DNA of 48,275 nt from contig NZ_JALBVB010000060.1 of NCBI RefSeq assembly GCF_022669155.1, forward strand, positions 136,254 to 184,528. The letters are read 5' to 3'. The DNA comes from Kineococcus sp. TRM81007 (lineage in GTDB: Bacteria > Actinomycetota > Actinomycetes > Actinomycetales > Kineococcaceae). Both the position numbers and the translations under genes were made by a program. Shown in pieces: positions 40,220 to 48,275 of the stretch (the stretch's first letter is position 1; every line of letters begins with the position of its first letter). The notes beneath the pieces are model-generated. The model was given only the letters and a program-made list of their open reading frames with translations. It was not told the origin of the DNA and ran no database searches.

Positions 40220-41443
40220 TCACGGCCCGTCCCCGGTGAGGAGACCGGTGGCGAAGGCCCAGGCGTCCCCGAGACGGGCACCGGTCACCGCCAGGATCGC
40301 CTGGCCCGTGGGGGTCACCGCGAGCGCGGCCACGAAGGCCAGCACACCCGCCAGCACGAGCAGGAGGACCTGCCGGTCGGAGACCCTCGACTGGTACAGC
40401 CGGGACACGCCCTTGGCGTCGACGAGCTTGCCGCCCACGCGCAGCCGCGTCAGGAACGTGCTCGCCATCCCCGCACGCCCCTTGTCCAGGAACTCCACGA
40501 GGGTGACGTGGGTGCCCACCGCCGCGATGAGCGTGGCGCCCTTGTCGTCGGCCAGCAGCATCGCGACGTCCTCGCTGGTACCGGTGGCGGGGAACACGAC
40601 GGCGTCGATGCCGAGCCCTCGCACGCGCTCCAGGCCGGGGGCGCGCCCGTCGCGGTAGGCGTGCACCACCACCTCGGCACCGCTGCGCAGGGCCGCGTCG
40701 GAGACGGAGTCCATGTCACCGACGATCATGTCGGGCTTCCAGCCGGCCTCGAGGATGGCGTCGGCGCCGCCGTCGACGCCGATGAGGACCGGCTTGTACT
40801 CGCGCACGTAGGAGCGCAGCGTGACGAGGTCCTCCTTGTAGTGGTAGCCGCGCACCACGATGAGGACGTGCCGCCCCTCCAGCCGCGTGCGCACGTCGGG
40901 GACCCCGACGCCGTCGAGCAGCAGTTCACGCTCGCGCCGCAGGTACTCCATGGTGTTGGCCGCGAAGGCCTCCAGCTGCAGGGACAGCCCGGCGCGGGCC
41001 GCCTCCATGTCGGCGGCCACGAGCTCCGGCGTCAGGCGCCGGCCGCGAGCCACGACCTCCTCACCGCTGCGCAGCTCGTCACCGACGAGCTGCAGGCGAG
41101 CCCCCTCGGCGACGGCCGTCATGACCTCGGTCCCCACCGCGTCGAGCACGGGGACACCCGCCTCGACGAGGATCTCCGGGCCCAGGTTCGGGTAACGCCC
41201 GGACGTGCTCGCGGAGGCGTTCACCACGGCCGCCGGCCCGCACGCCACGAGCGCCTCGGCGGAGACGCGGTCGAGGTCGAGGTGGTCGATGACGGCGATC
41301 TCACCGGACCGCAGCCGCTTGGTCAGGGTCTTGGTCCGCCGGTCGACGCGTGCGGTGCCCTGCACGGTGCTGGCCTGCGCCTGGGACGCGCCGCCGGGCG
41401 CCTCCGCCCGGGTGGGCCCGCGTCCCCACCGGCGCCTGCTCAC
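40220..41443 (-). CDS. steA: SteA-type cytokinesis protein (thiamin-pyrophosphokinase-like fold)
   Basis: The 407-residue protein contains VLIVVRGYHYKEDLVTLRSY, VLIGVDGGADAILEAGWKPD and MIVGDMDSVSD, the TPK-like catalytic-fold motifs, and a C-terminal membrane helix (VLLLVLAGVLAFVAALAV). It matches corynebacterial SteA, which acts in cell separation with SteB. Start GTG 41443 is preferred over a longer frame because of the GAGGGG ribosome binding site 8 nt away. The mctB-like gene follows after 52 bp. Confidence 0.85.
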   Translation of the reverse strand: MSRRRWGRGPTRAEAPGGASQAQASTVQGTARVDRRTKTLTKRLRSGEIAVIDHLDLDRVSAEALVACGPAAVVNASASTSGRYPNLGPEILVEAGVPVLDAVGTEVMTAVAEGARLQLVGDELRSGEEVVARGRRLTPELVAADMEAARAGLSLQLEAFAANTMEYLRRERELLLDGVGVPDVRTRLEGRHVLIVVRGYHYKEDLVTLRSYVREYKPVLIGVDGGADAILEAGWKPDMIVGDMDSVSDAALRSGAEVVVHAYRDGRAPGLERVRGLGIDAVVFPATGTSEDVAMLLADDKGATLIAAVGTHVTLVEFLDKGRAGMASTFLTRLRVGGKLVDAKGVSRLYQSRVSDRQVLLLVLAGVLAFVAALAVTPTGQAILAVTGARLGDAWAFATGLLTGDGP

Positions 41444-41510
41444 GTGCTCACCCCTCACCCGACGATCCACCCGCCCTCGATCCACCTCCTGCGCCACCCA
41501 CCGCCCCGCC

Positions 41511-43340
41511 TCAGCCGCCGGGGCGCTCGGCGGTCGCCGTCGATCGTCGCACGCGCGGCTGGCGCGCTCGTCTCGACGGGGCCCGTGGCGGCGCGGCGGC
41601 GACCTCCGCTTCGGCGCGGGAGGAGCGCAGCAGCTCCTCGGCGTGGGCCCGGGCGGTTCCGGAGCCGCGGCCGGAGAGCATGCGGGCCAGCTCCTCCACC
41701 CGGCCGGAGTCGTCCAGGCGCACGACGCCGGACTCGGTGACGCTGCCGTCGTCGGTCTTGACCACGGTCAGGTGCGCGTCGGCGAACGCGGCCACCTGCG
41801 CCAGGTGGGTCACGACGACGACCTGGGTGCTGCGCGCGAGCGCGGACAGCCGCCGACCGATCTCGACGGCGGCCCGGCCACCGACCCCCGCGTCGACCTC
41901 GTCGAAGACCATCGTGGGTACGGGGTCGGCGCCCGCCAGCACCACCTCCAGGGCGAGCATGACGCGCGAGAGCTCACCGCCCGAGGCGCCCTTGGCCAGC
42001 GGCCGGAAGCCGGCGCCGGAGTGCGCGGCGAGCTGCAGCTCCACGGTGTCGCACCCGTGCGGCCCGAGCCCCTCGCCGGAGCGGACGTCGACGCGGACGC
42101 GGGCACTGGGCATGGCCAGGGCGTTCAGTTCCGCGGCGACCCGCTCCTCGAGCTCGCGCGCGGCGCGGGTGCGGGCGGTGGTGAGGCGCCCGGCGATCTC
42201 GTGCAGCTCCCGCTCCACGGCGTCGCGCTCGCCGGCCAGCCGCTCCAGCCGGCCGTCGTCGTCCAGTTCCAGCAACCGGGCGGCGGAGCGCTGCGCCCAC
42301 GCCAGGACCGCGTCGACGCCCTCGAGCCCGTCGCCGTCCGGAGCGGGTGCGTAGCGACGCACGAGGGCGGTCAGCTGGGCGCGCCGCTCCTCCACCGCCG
42401 CCAGCCGGGCGGGGTCGACCTCCAACCCGGCCGCGTACTCGGCGATCTCGGCGGACAGGTCGGCCAGGAGGTAGGACAGCTCCCCCGCCCGCCCGGCGAG
42501 CTGGGCGAGCGCCGGGTCGTGCTCCCCGGCCTGCACCAGGGCGCGCCGGGCGGTCTGCAGGAGGCTGTCCGCGCCGGCGTCGGTGGCGGGCCCCTCCTCC
42601 GCACCGGCGCTCTCCCCGGTCAGCGCCTGGTGAGCGGTGGCGGCGGCCGTGCGCAGCACCTCCACGTGGGCGAGCCTGCCGGCCTCCTCCTTCAGCGCGA
42701 CGTCCTCACCGGGGCCCGGGTCGGCGCGCTCGACGTCCTCCAGCCCGAGCCGCAGCAGCTCCGCCTCGCGGGCGCGGTCGGCGGCGTGCGCGGCGAGGTC
42801 GTCGTGCTCGGCCGCCAGGCGGCGCCAGCGCACCCAGCGTTCCGCGTAGGCGACCCGGTCCGCGTCGAGCTCCGCCCCGGCGAAGGCGTCCAGGACGCGC
42901 AGCTGCTGGACCGCCGAGCGCAGCCGCAGCTGGTCGGTCTGCCCGTGCACGGCCAGCAGGTGCTCGGCGAGCTCGGCGAGCACCCCCACGGGAGCGCTGC
43001 GCCCACCGACGTGGGCGCGACTGCGCCCGGTGGCGGACAAGGTGCGGGCGATGAGCAGTTCGCCCCCCTCCAGCTCACCCCCGGCGTCCAGTGCCCGCAG
43101 GGCTGCGGGGCCGGTGGGGTCCACGGACAGCCGCCCCTCCACCGAGGCGGACTCCGCCCCGGTGCGCACGGCGGCCGCGTCGGCGCGCTCCCCCATGAGC
43201 AGCCCGAGGCCGGTGACGACCATCGTCTTGCCGGCACCGGTCTCACCGGTGATGACCGTGAGGCCCGGCCCCAGCGGCAGTCGGGCGTCCCGGATGACCC
43301 CGAGCTCCCTGATGCGCATCTCCTCGATCACACCGCTCAC
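41511..43340 (-). CDS. recN: DNA repair protein RecN
   Basis: The 609-residue SMC-like protein has MRIRELGVIRDARLPLGPGL and Walker A GETGAGKT (32-39), a long central coiled-coil region, the signature KGASGGELSRVMLAL, Walker B TMVFDEVDAG, and VVVVTHLAQVAAFAD. It acts in recombination repair of double-strand breaks. GTG 43340 forms a GTGA overlap with nadK; the conserved sequence could also start at GTG 43331 or ATG 43319. A basic C-terminal tail of about 30 residues is non-conserved. Confidence 0.94.
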   Translation of the reverse strand: MSGVIEEMRIRELGVIRDARLPLGPGLTVITGETGAGKTMVVTGLGLLMGERADAAAVRTGAESASVEGRLSVDPTGPAALRALDAGGELEGGELLIARTLSATGRSRAHVGGRSAPVGVLAELAEHLLAVHGQTDQLRLRSAVQQLRVLDAFAGAELDADRVAYAERWVRWRRLAAEHDDLAAHAADRAREAELLRLGLEDVERADPGPGEDVALKEEAGRLAHVEVLRTAAATAHQALTGESAGAEEGPATDAGADSLLQTARRALVQAGEHDPALAQLAGRAGELSYLLADLSAEIAEYAAGLEVDPARLAAVEERRAQLTALVRRYAPAPDGDGLEGVDAVLAWAQRSAARLLELDDDGRLERLAGERDAVERELHEIAGRLTTARTRAARELEERVAAELNALAMPSARVRVDVRSGEGLGPHGCDTVELQLAAHSGAGFRPLAKGASGGELSRVMLALEVVLAGADPVPTMVFDEVDAGVGGRAAVEIGRRLSALARSTQVVVVTHLAQVAAFADAHLTVVKTDDGSVTESGVVRLDDSGRVEELARMLSGRGSGTARAHAEELLRSSRAEAEVAAAPPRAPSRRARQPRVRRSTATAERPGG

Positions 43341-44278
43341 CCCCCGTCCGCGGCCGCTCGCGGCCCGCGCCAGCCGTGCACGGGCAGGCCGAACTTCGCG
43401 ACGAGCCGGTCGGTGAAGACGCCGGTGCTCAGCCGGGCCAGCCGCACCCGCTGCTGCGAGCGCCGCACCTCGACGCGCGCCCCCACGGGAGCGGCGAAGG
43501 TCCGCCGCCCGTCGCACCAGACGACGCCGCCGTCGTCGAGGCTGGGCAGGACCTCCACCCCGACGCACGAGGTGGGGGCGATGACCAGCGGACGCGCGAA
43601 GAGCGCGTGCGCGCTGATGGGCACCACGAGCAGCGCCTCCACCTCCGGCCACACCACGGGACCGCCGGCCGAGAAGGCGTAGGCGGTGGAACCGGTGGGG
43701 GTGGCCGCGATGAGGCCGTCCCCGCCGAAGGTGCTCAGGGGACGGCCGTCGACGTCGACGACCATCTCGATCATCCGTTCCCGGTTGCCCTTCTCCACCG
43801 AGACCTCGTTGACCGCCCACGAGCGCGTCACCACCCGGCCGTCGAGCACCACCTCCACGTCCAGCGTCATCCGCTCCTCGACGCGGTAGTCGCCGGCCAC
43901 GACCCGGGAGACCGACTCGACGACCTCTTCGCGCTCGGCCTCCGCGAGGAAGCCGACGTGCCCGAGGTTGACGCCGAGCAGCACGGTGCTGCTGCCGCGG
44001 ACCAGCTCGGCGGCGCGCAGGATGGTGCCGTCACCGCCGAGGACGACGACCACCTCGGCGCCCTCGACGGCACCGTCCAGCTGGCACTCGTGGACCAGGC
44101 GCCGGTCGGCGACGCTGAGGGCCTCGGCCTCGTCGGGGGTCATGAGGGTGCGCACGCCGGCTGCGTGCAGCGTGCGGACGACGTCCGTGAGCGCGGCCAC
44201 GGCCTCGGCGCGCCCGGTGTGGGCGAGGACCAGGACCGTGCGCACCTCCGTCGCGGGGCCGCCGGCCTGGGCGCTCAC
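43337..44278 (-). CDS. nadK: NAD kinase
   Basis: The 313-residue protein phosphorylates NAD to NADP. It has the GGDGT motif (81-85), LGVNLGHVGFLAE, VNEVSVEKG and the glycine-rich FGGDGLIAATPTGSTAYAFS. GTG 44278 overlaps the tlyA stop as GTGA, and its own stop overlaps recN. The order tlyA-nadK-recN is a classic actinobacterial arrangement. Confidence 0.95.
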   Translation of the reverse strand: MSAQAGGPATEVRTVLVLAHTGRAEAVAALTDVVRTLHAAGVRTLMTPDEAEALSVADRRLVHECQLDGAVEGAEVVVVLGGDGTILRAAELVRGSSTVLLGVNLGHVGFLAEAEREEVVESVSRVVAGDYRVEERMTLDVEVVLDGRVVTRSWAVNEVSVEKGNRERMIEMVVDVDGRPLSTFGGDGLIAATPTGSTAYAFSAGGPVVWPEVEALLVVPISAHALFARPLVIAPTSCVGVEVLPSLDDGGVVWCDGRRTFAAPVGARVEVRRSQQRVRLARLSTGVFTDRLVAKFGLPVHGWRGPRAAADGG

Positions 44279-45084
44279 GACAGCCCCGCCTGGGGCCCCT
44301 CGGCGACGGCGCGCCGGAGCGCCTCCTCCTCCAGCCCGGGGGCACCCGCGGCCAGGTGGAGGAAGTACTCGACGTTGCCGCTGGGCCCCGGGAGCGGGCT
44401 GGCCGCCACGCCGCGCACGCCGAGACCGCACCCGGCGGCGGCCCGCGCGACCGAGCGGACCGCGTCCGCCCGCAGCTCGGCGCTGCGCACGACCCCACCG
44501 GATCCCAGGGCCTCCCGGCCCACCTCGAACTGCGGTTTGACCATGAGCACGAGCTCAGCCTCCGGAGTGACGCACCGCACCAGCGCGGGCAGGACGAGTG
44601 CCAGGGAGATGAACGACAGGTCGGCCACGGCGAGCGAGGGGGCGGGCGCCACCTGCTCCGGTTCCAGGGCGCGGACGTTGGTGCGCTCCAGCACCGTCAC
44701 CCGCGGGTCCTGCCGCAGCGGCCAGGCGAGCTGGCCGTACCCGACGTCGACCGCGACGACGTGAGCCGCGCCGCGACGGAGCAGCACGTCGGTGAACCCG
44801 CCGGTGCTGGCTCCCGCGTCGAGGCAGCGGCGATCCGTGACGTCGACGGCGAAGGCGTCCAGCGCTCCCACGAGCTTGTGCGCCCCGCGGCTGACGTACG
44901 CGGTCTCCTCCTCGCCGGACTCGACGACGATCGCGGCGGCCGGGTCCACCTGGGTGGCGGGCTTGCCCGCCCTGGCCCCGGCCACCTTCACGCGGCCGGT
45001 CACCACGAGCTCGCTCGCGTGCTCGCGGGAGCGCGCCAGCCCTCGGCGCACGAGCTCGGCGTCCAGGCGCAGGCGGCGGGCCAC
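44275..45084 (-). CDS. tlyA: TlyA-type 16S/23S rRNA 2'-O-methyltransferase
   Basis: The 269-residue protein has an N-terminal S4 RNA-binding domain (RLDAELVRRGLARSREHA) and an FtsJ-like methyltransferase domain: RGAHKL with the catalytic lysine, SAM-binding LDAGASTGGFTD (88-99), VLMVKPQFE. In mycobacteria TlyA methylates cytidines in both rRNAs and its presence confers capreomycin sensitivity. GTG 45084 is 1 bp after the upstream stop. Confidence 0.94.
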   Translation of the reverse strand: MARRLRLDAELVRRGLARSREHASELVVTGRVKVAGARAGKPATQVDPAAAIVVESGEEETAYVSRGAHKLVGALDAFAVDVTDRRCLDAGASTGGFTDVLLRRGAAHVVAVDVGYGQLAWPLRQDPRVTVLERTNVRALEPEQVAPAPSLAVADLSFISLALVLPALVRCVTPEAELVLMVKPQFEVGREALGSGGVVRSAELRADAVRSVARAAAGCGLGVRGVAASPLPGPSGNVEYFLHLAAGAPGLEEEALRRAVAEGPQAGLS

Positions 45085-45085
45085 G

Positions 45086-45301
45086 TCAGCCCTCCGCGCC
45101 GGCCAGGCGCTCGCGCAGGGCGCGGTCGACGTCGTCGTACACGTCGACGTGCTCGTGCACGCCCAGGCCGTCCAAGACGTCCAGGCGGGCGAGCGCGGCC
45201 TCCAGCGAGCGGTCCGCGGCGATGTCCTCGGGGCCGGGCACGCCGGCCGCGGTGTGGGCGGGCGGCGCCGGCCGCGGCGTCGGGGCGGGGTGGTCCGTCA
45301 C
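45086..45301 (-). CDS. Small conserved actinobacterial protein, unknown function
   Basis: The 71-residue acidic protein has a Pro/Ala-rich N-terminus and a helical C-terminal half, SLEAALARLDVLDGLGVHEH and YDDVDRALRERLAG. Small proteins of this kind lie between the HAD phosphatase and tlyA genes in many actinobacteria. No motif suggests an activity. GTG 45301 lies 10 bp after the HAD gene and the stop is 1 bp before tlyA, so it is clearly part of the operon. Confidence 0.75.
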   Translation of the reverse strand: MTDHPAPTPRPAPPAHTAAGVPGPEDIAADRSLEAALARLDVLDGLGVHEHVDVYDDVDRALRERLAGAEG

Positions 45302-45311
45302 CCGGGTGAGG

Positions 45312-46466
45312 TTACAAGCCGCTCCCGACGGCCCCGGGGACGTCGTCCCCAGGGACGTCGATGTCGGTGGTCAGGCTGTGGGCGACGAGCTCGGCCAGCT
45401 CACCGAGATCCACGTCCCAGCTCTCGTACGTCTGCGCGTCCCGCACCGCCCAGGCCGCTTCGGCGGCCGCCCGCAGCACGTCGAGCCCGTCCGGCCCGGC
45501 GGCCGCGGAGCGAACGAACGCCCCCTCGGAACCGACACCGACCTCCGCACCGCGGCAGCGGGCGACGATCGCGTCACCGCCGTGCTCGAGAACCGGCACC
45601 GGGTGCTCGTCGTCGAGGGAGCGCAGGTCGCGGCCGATCAGGTGCGGGCGCTCGTGCGGGGCCGCTGCCAGCAGCTCGCGGGCACCGGTGACGCCGGTCA
45701 GCACCAGCAGACCCGGCAGCCCCGCGGCCCGGGCCCCCTGCAGGTCGGTGTCGAGCCGGTCGCCGACCACGAGGGCGTTCCGCGCGCCCGAGCGCGCGAC
45801 GGCCTCGTCGAACAGCGCCCGCTCGGGCTTGCCGCACACGACGTCCGGTTCCCGGCCGGCAGCTCGCGCCACCAGCTGCACCAGCAGGCCGTTGCCGGGA
45901 GCGGGGCCGCCAGGGGTGGGCACGGTGGCGTCGAGGTTGGTGGCGACCCACCACAGGCCGGCCCGCACGGCGTGGGTGGCCTCGGCCAGCCGAGCCCACG
46001 AGGTGTCGGGGGAGAAGCCCTGGACGACGGCAGCCGGGTCGTCCGCGAGGGACTCCACCGGCTCGAGTCCGCTGGCCTCCAGCGCCTCGCGCAGCCCCTC
46101 CCCGCCCACGAGGAGCACCCGGGAGCCACTGGGCAGCCGCTCGGCGAGGTGACGGGCGGCGGCCTGCGCCGACGTGACCACGTCCTCGTCCCGTGCCGGG
46201 GCACCGAGGGCACGCAGGTGCTCGGAGACCGTGGACGGTGGTCGAGACGCGTTGTTGGTGATGTACGCCAGGCGCGCTCCCGCGTCCTCGGCCCGGGTCA
46301 GGGCCTCCGCGGCGTGCGGGACCGCGTGCGGACCGACGTAGACGACACCGTCGAGGTCGAGCAGGAGGACGTCGTGCTCGGCCCGCAGTGGCCGACTGCT
46401 GCCGCGGAGCACCGCGGTGGGCGTGGCGGGCACATCGTGGTCGATGGCGTTCTCGGTGGTGCTCAA
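45312..46466 (-). CDS. HAD-IIA family phosphatase (NagD/phosphoglycolate phosphatase-like)
   Basis: The 384-residue protein has HAD motif I LLLDLDGVVYVG, motif II AYITNNASRPP, the cap domain, and motifs III/IV in CGKPERALFDEAV and VVGDRLDTDLQGA. An extra ~110-residue C-terminal region follows the usual HAD-IIA core. TTG 46466 forms a TTGA overlap with the TPR gene, the same kind of coupling seen as GTGA elsewhere in this window. GTG 46433 is the alternative start and would leave a gap. The natural substrate is unknown. Confidence 0.87.
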   Translation of the reverse strand: MSTTENAIDHDVPATPTAVLRGSSRPLRAEHDVLLLDLDGVVYVGPHAVPHAAEALTRAEDAGARLAYITNNASRPPSTVSEHLRALGAPARDEDVVTSAQAAARHLAERLPSGSRVLLVGGEGLREALEASGLEPVESLADDPAAVVQGFSPDTSWARLAEATHAVRAGLWWVATNLDATVPTPGGPAPGNGLLVQLVARAAGREPDVVCGKPERALFDEAVARSGARNALVVGDRLDTDLQGARAAGLPGLLVLTGVTGARELLAAAPHERPHLIGRDLRSLDDEHPVPVLEHGGDAIVARCRGAEVGVGSEGAFVRSAAAGPDGLDVLRAAAEAAWAVRDAQTYESWDVDLGELAELVAHSLTTDIDVPGDDVPGAVGSGL

Positions 46467-46912
46467 GGACTCCCCGGGTTCTGCCGCGCCGCCAGCGTGG
46501 CGCGGACCTGTCGCAGACGGTCGGCGTACTCGGGCCGGTCCGGGCGCATGACGTGGGCCATCGCCAAGTGCTCCGCGGCCAGCCCGAAGCGCCCGAGACG
46601 GCTCAGGCTCAACCCCAGGCCGAAGTGAGCGTAGTCGTCGGCCGGGCGGGCGTGTGCGAGGCGCCGGAACGACTCGGCGGCGGCCGCTATGTCCCCCGCG
46701 TCGTACTGGGCACGCGCCAGCGCTTCGAGGATCCCCGTGGAGGCCGGTTCCTGGGCGTGCGCGCGGGTCAGCAACGTCGCGGCGGCGGCGGCTTCCCCGT
46801 CGGCGAGCAGAGCGAGACCCCGCTGCAGCCACTCGTAGGTGCTGCCGCGGGGACGCCCCGGTTCCCGCGGGCCGTCTCCTCGAGGGGCTGCGGCGTCCGG
46901 TCGATCGGGCAC
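46463..46912 (-). CDS. Tetratricopeptide-repeat protein
   Basis: The 149-residue soluble protein consists mainly of TPR-type helical repeats: YEWLQRGLALLADGEAAAAA, ILEALARAQYDAGDIAAAAE, YAHFGLGLSLSRLGRFGLAA. It probably serves as a protein-interaction module. GTG 46912 is supported by a strong AAGGAGG ribosome binding site. It is the first gene of the long leftward operon and diverges from the DUF1015 gene. Confidence 0.85.
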   Translation of the reverse strand: MPDRPDAAAPRGDGPREPGRPRGSTYEWLQRGLALLADGEAAAAATLLTRAHAQEPASTGILEALARAQYDAGDIAAAAESFRRLAHARPADDYAHFGLGLSLSRLGRFGLAAEHLAMAHVMRPDRPEYADRLRQVRATLAARQNPGSP

Positions 46913-46950
46913 GGCGGGACCTCCTTCGGCATGCAGGGCTCGACCGTAGG

Positions 46951-48198
46951 ATGCGCCGGGTGGAGCCGGAACGCACGGGGGCGCGCGCTGACGCCCCGGC
47001 TCCCGGGTCGGCCGGTGCGTCACTTGCGCGCACCGATCTCCTGCGTCCCTTTCCCGGACTGCGGTACCGGGAGGACGTGGTGGGGTCCCTGCACGGGGTG
47101 CTGGCACCCCCGCACACCGAGATCGCCAGGTCCACGCGCGAAGCGGCACTGGAGTCCCACCCGTACTTGGTCACCCACCTGGAACGGCCCGGGCGCTCCG
47201 GTGGCGGCCCGGGTGAGGCACCTGCAGTCGTGGACTGGCTGAAGCGGGGCGCCCTGACCCAGGACCCCCCGTCCCTGTACGTCCTCCAGCAGCGCCGCGG
47301 GGGGCGGACGCACCGCTTCGTGGTGGGCGAGGTCGGGGCCGAGGACGACGATCGGGTGCTCCCGCACGAAGCCACGATGGAGCACGCGGTTCGCGCCAGG
47401 GCGGAGCGACTGCTGGCGGTGCGCGTGGATTCCGAGCCCCTGCTCCTGGTGGATGCCGAAGCCGGCCCGGGCGACGCCTCCGGATCCACCTCAGGACTGA
47501 GCTCACTGGTGCACAGGGCTGTCCTCGAGGGACACCACGTCGCCGCCACGAGGGGCGACAACGTCGGCCAGGTGGACGTGTGGCGTCTGGACCCGAGCGC
47601 GACGGTGGACGAACTCCGGTGGGCGGTCGGTTCGAGGCGGTGGCTGATCGGCGACGGGCACCACCGGTGGGCCGCTGCTCGGCAGCTGAACGTCGCCCCC
47701 CGGGGCTCCAGGGCCGTCCTGGCCGCGTTCGCCGTCCCCGGCGAGCACCCCCTGGAGGTGGCGGCCTTGCACCGCGTGGCCCCGGCGGGTTCCGGCAAGT
47801 CGCTCGCCGGGGCGGAGCAGGTGCGCCCCCTCCTCTCGACGGATGCGGAGACGCTGCTACGGCGACTGGCTTCCCTGCGCGAACCCGACTGCCTCTTGAT
47901 CGAGGGAGGCACCGCAGCAGTGCTGCACACGCCAGGACGCTCGTCCTCGGCGTGGGGCGCTGCGGCCTGGGTGGACGAGGCCCTGGCGACCGCGGGCGTT
48001 CCCGGTCACCTGGTGTCGTACGTAGCCAGCGCCGGAGCCGCCATCGAACGACGACGTCGAGGTTCCACCGTGATCCTCCTGCCGACTCCCCAGGTGCGCG
48101 ACATCGTCACGGCGGTGGCCACCGGTGGTTCGATGGGACGCAAGTCGACGTCCTTCCAACCCAAACCCTTGGCCGGAACCGTGCTCCGCCTGCGCTGA
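46951..48198 (+). CDS. DUF1015-family protein
   Basis: The protein (about 415 residues) has the family landmarks RPFPGLRY near the N-terminus, HPYLVTHLERP, LYVLQQ, VLPHEATM, WLIGDGHHRWAAARQ, and the C-terminal GSMGRKSTSFQPKP. The family is widespread and uncharacterised, though it looks enzymatic from its conserved His and acidic residues. ATG 46951 is given as start. A TAGGAT -10-like box at 46947-46952 would put the transcript start on GTG 46960, making that a leaderless alternative. Confidence 0.85.
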   Translation: MRRVEPERTGARADAPAPGSAGASLARTDLLRPFPGLRYREDVVGSLHGVLAPPHTEIARSTREAALESHPYLVTHLERPGRSGGGPGEAPAVVDWLKRGALTQDPPSLYVLQQRRGGRTHRFVVGEVGAEDDDRVLPHEATMEHAVRARAERLLAVRVDSEPLLLVDAEAGPGDASGSTSGLSSLVHRAVLEGHHVAATRGDNVGQVDVWRLDPSATVDELRWAVGSRRWLIGDGHHRWAAARQLNVAPRGSRAVLAAFAVPGEHPLEVAALHRVAPAGSGKSLAGAEQVRPLLSTDAETLLRRLASLREPDCLLIEGGTAAVLHTPGRSSSAWGAAAWVDEALATAGVPGHLVSYVASAGAAIERRRRGSTVILLPTPQVRDIVTAVATGGSMGRKSTSFQPKPLAGTVLRLR

Positions 48199-48275
48199 GG
48201 AGGCCAGCTGAATGCACCGGGCGTGCAGCAAGTGCGCCCCAACGCGTGAAAGGCCCTGCACCCCCCACCACAGCA
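48199..48275 (+). other. Window-edge sequence after the DUF1015 gene
   Basis: The last 77 bp contain a GAGGAGG-like purine run followed 11 bp later by ATG 48212, which opens a frame still open at the window edge (MHRACSKCAPTRERPC). It could be the start of a short gene, but Cys/His/Arg-rich content and length do not allow a decision. No terminator hairpin or RNA gene is recognisable. Confidence 0.25.

Noticed and set aside
45086-45301. Toxin-antitoxin or regulatory peptide role for the 71-residue protein
   Set aside because: No partner gene or motif; position and operon coupling fit a small conserved housekeeping protein better.

Overview
The window is very GC-rich with dense, mostly co-directional genes, GTG starts everywhere and four-base start/stop overlaps. 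It is a chromosomal segment of a high-GC Actinomycetota. Gene content (ScpA/ScpB-RluB-Cmk-Der block, SteA-MctB-MurJ block, APS-reductase sulfur assimilation, SAM-IV riboswitch) and the actinobacterial type of Tad/Flp pilus locus suggest Kineosporiales, possibly Kineococcus. The genus is an inference from gene content, not a measured match. No phage, insertion sequence, CRISPR array or rRNA gene was seen. One tRNA (Pro, GGG) is present.

Region 1 (1-9.1 kb) is an assimilatory sulfate-reduction locus. A plus-strand operon sirA-cysH-cysD-cysN-cobA takes sulfate through APS and sulfite to sulfide and makes the siroheme precursor that SirA needs. It is flanked by two minus-strand units, a TauE/SafE exporter with a ferredoxin (fdxA, partial) and a rhodanese-type sulfurtransferase (sseA). 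All three units carry different RNA-level sulfur control. tauE-fdxA has a SAM-IV riboswitch. sirA has a short leader peptide of the SRRxxDLxR...SA.aCR type followed by mutually exclusive hairpins. sseA has a SAM-I riboswitch whose P1 stem overlaps the ribosome binding site of a second such leader peptide, which is again followed by mutually exclusive hairpins. This stacked arrangement is the most interesting part of the window. CysN also carries a C-terminal APS-kinase-like domain that has lost its P-loop.

Region 2 (9.2-17.6 kb) is a minus-strand housekeeping run: a small membrane protein, tRNA-Pro, then (in transcription order) scpA, scpB, rluB, aroH, tyrA, cmk, plsC and der. It covers chromosome condensation, rRNA modification, aromatic amino acid synthesis, CMP phosphorylation, lipid acylation and ribosome assembly.

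Region 3 (17.6-30.7 kb) separates scpA from the parA-like gene that is normally close to it in actinobacteria. It holds a complete minus-strand Tad/Flp pilus operon (SAF/CpaB-like, TadZ-like, TadA, TadB, TadC, Flp, two TadE-like proteins, a TadG-like protein, a lipoprotein, a secreted Pro/Thr-rich protein, a LysM membrane protein). It also holds a free-standing adenylation-carrier-thioesterase NRPS-like synthetase that lacks the usual amino-acid-anchoring aspartate.

Region 4 (30.8-48.2 kb) is another minus-strand housekeeping run. In transcription order it holds a TPR protein, HAD phosphatase, small conserved protein, tlyA, nadK, recN, steA, mctB-like, MraY-like, murJ, glycosyltransferase, pyrG, nudF, xerD and parA. 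It deals with DNA repair, NADP supply, cell envelope and cytokinesis, CTP synthesis and chromosome resolution/partition. A plus-strand DUF1015 gene diverges from the TPR gene at the right edge.
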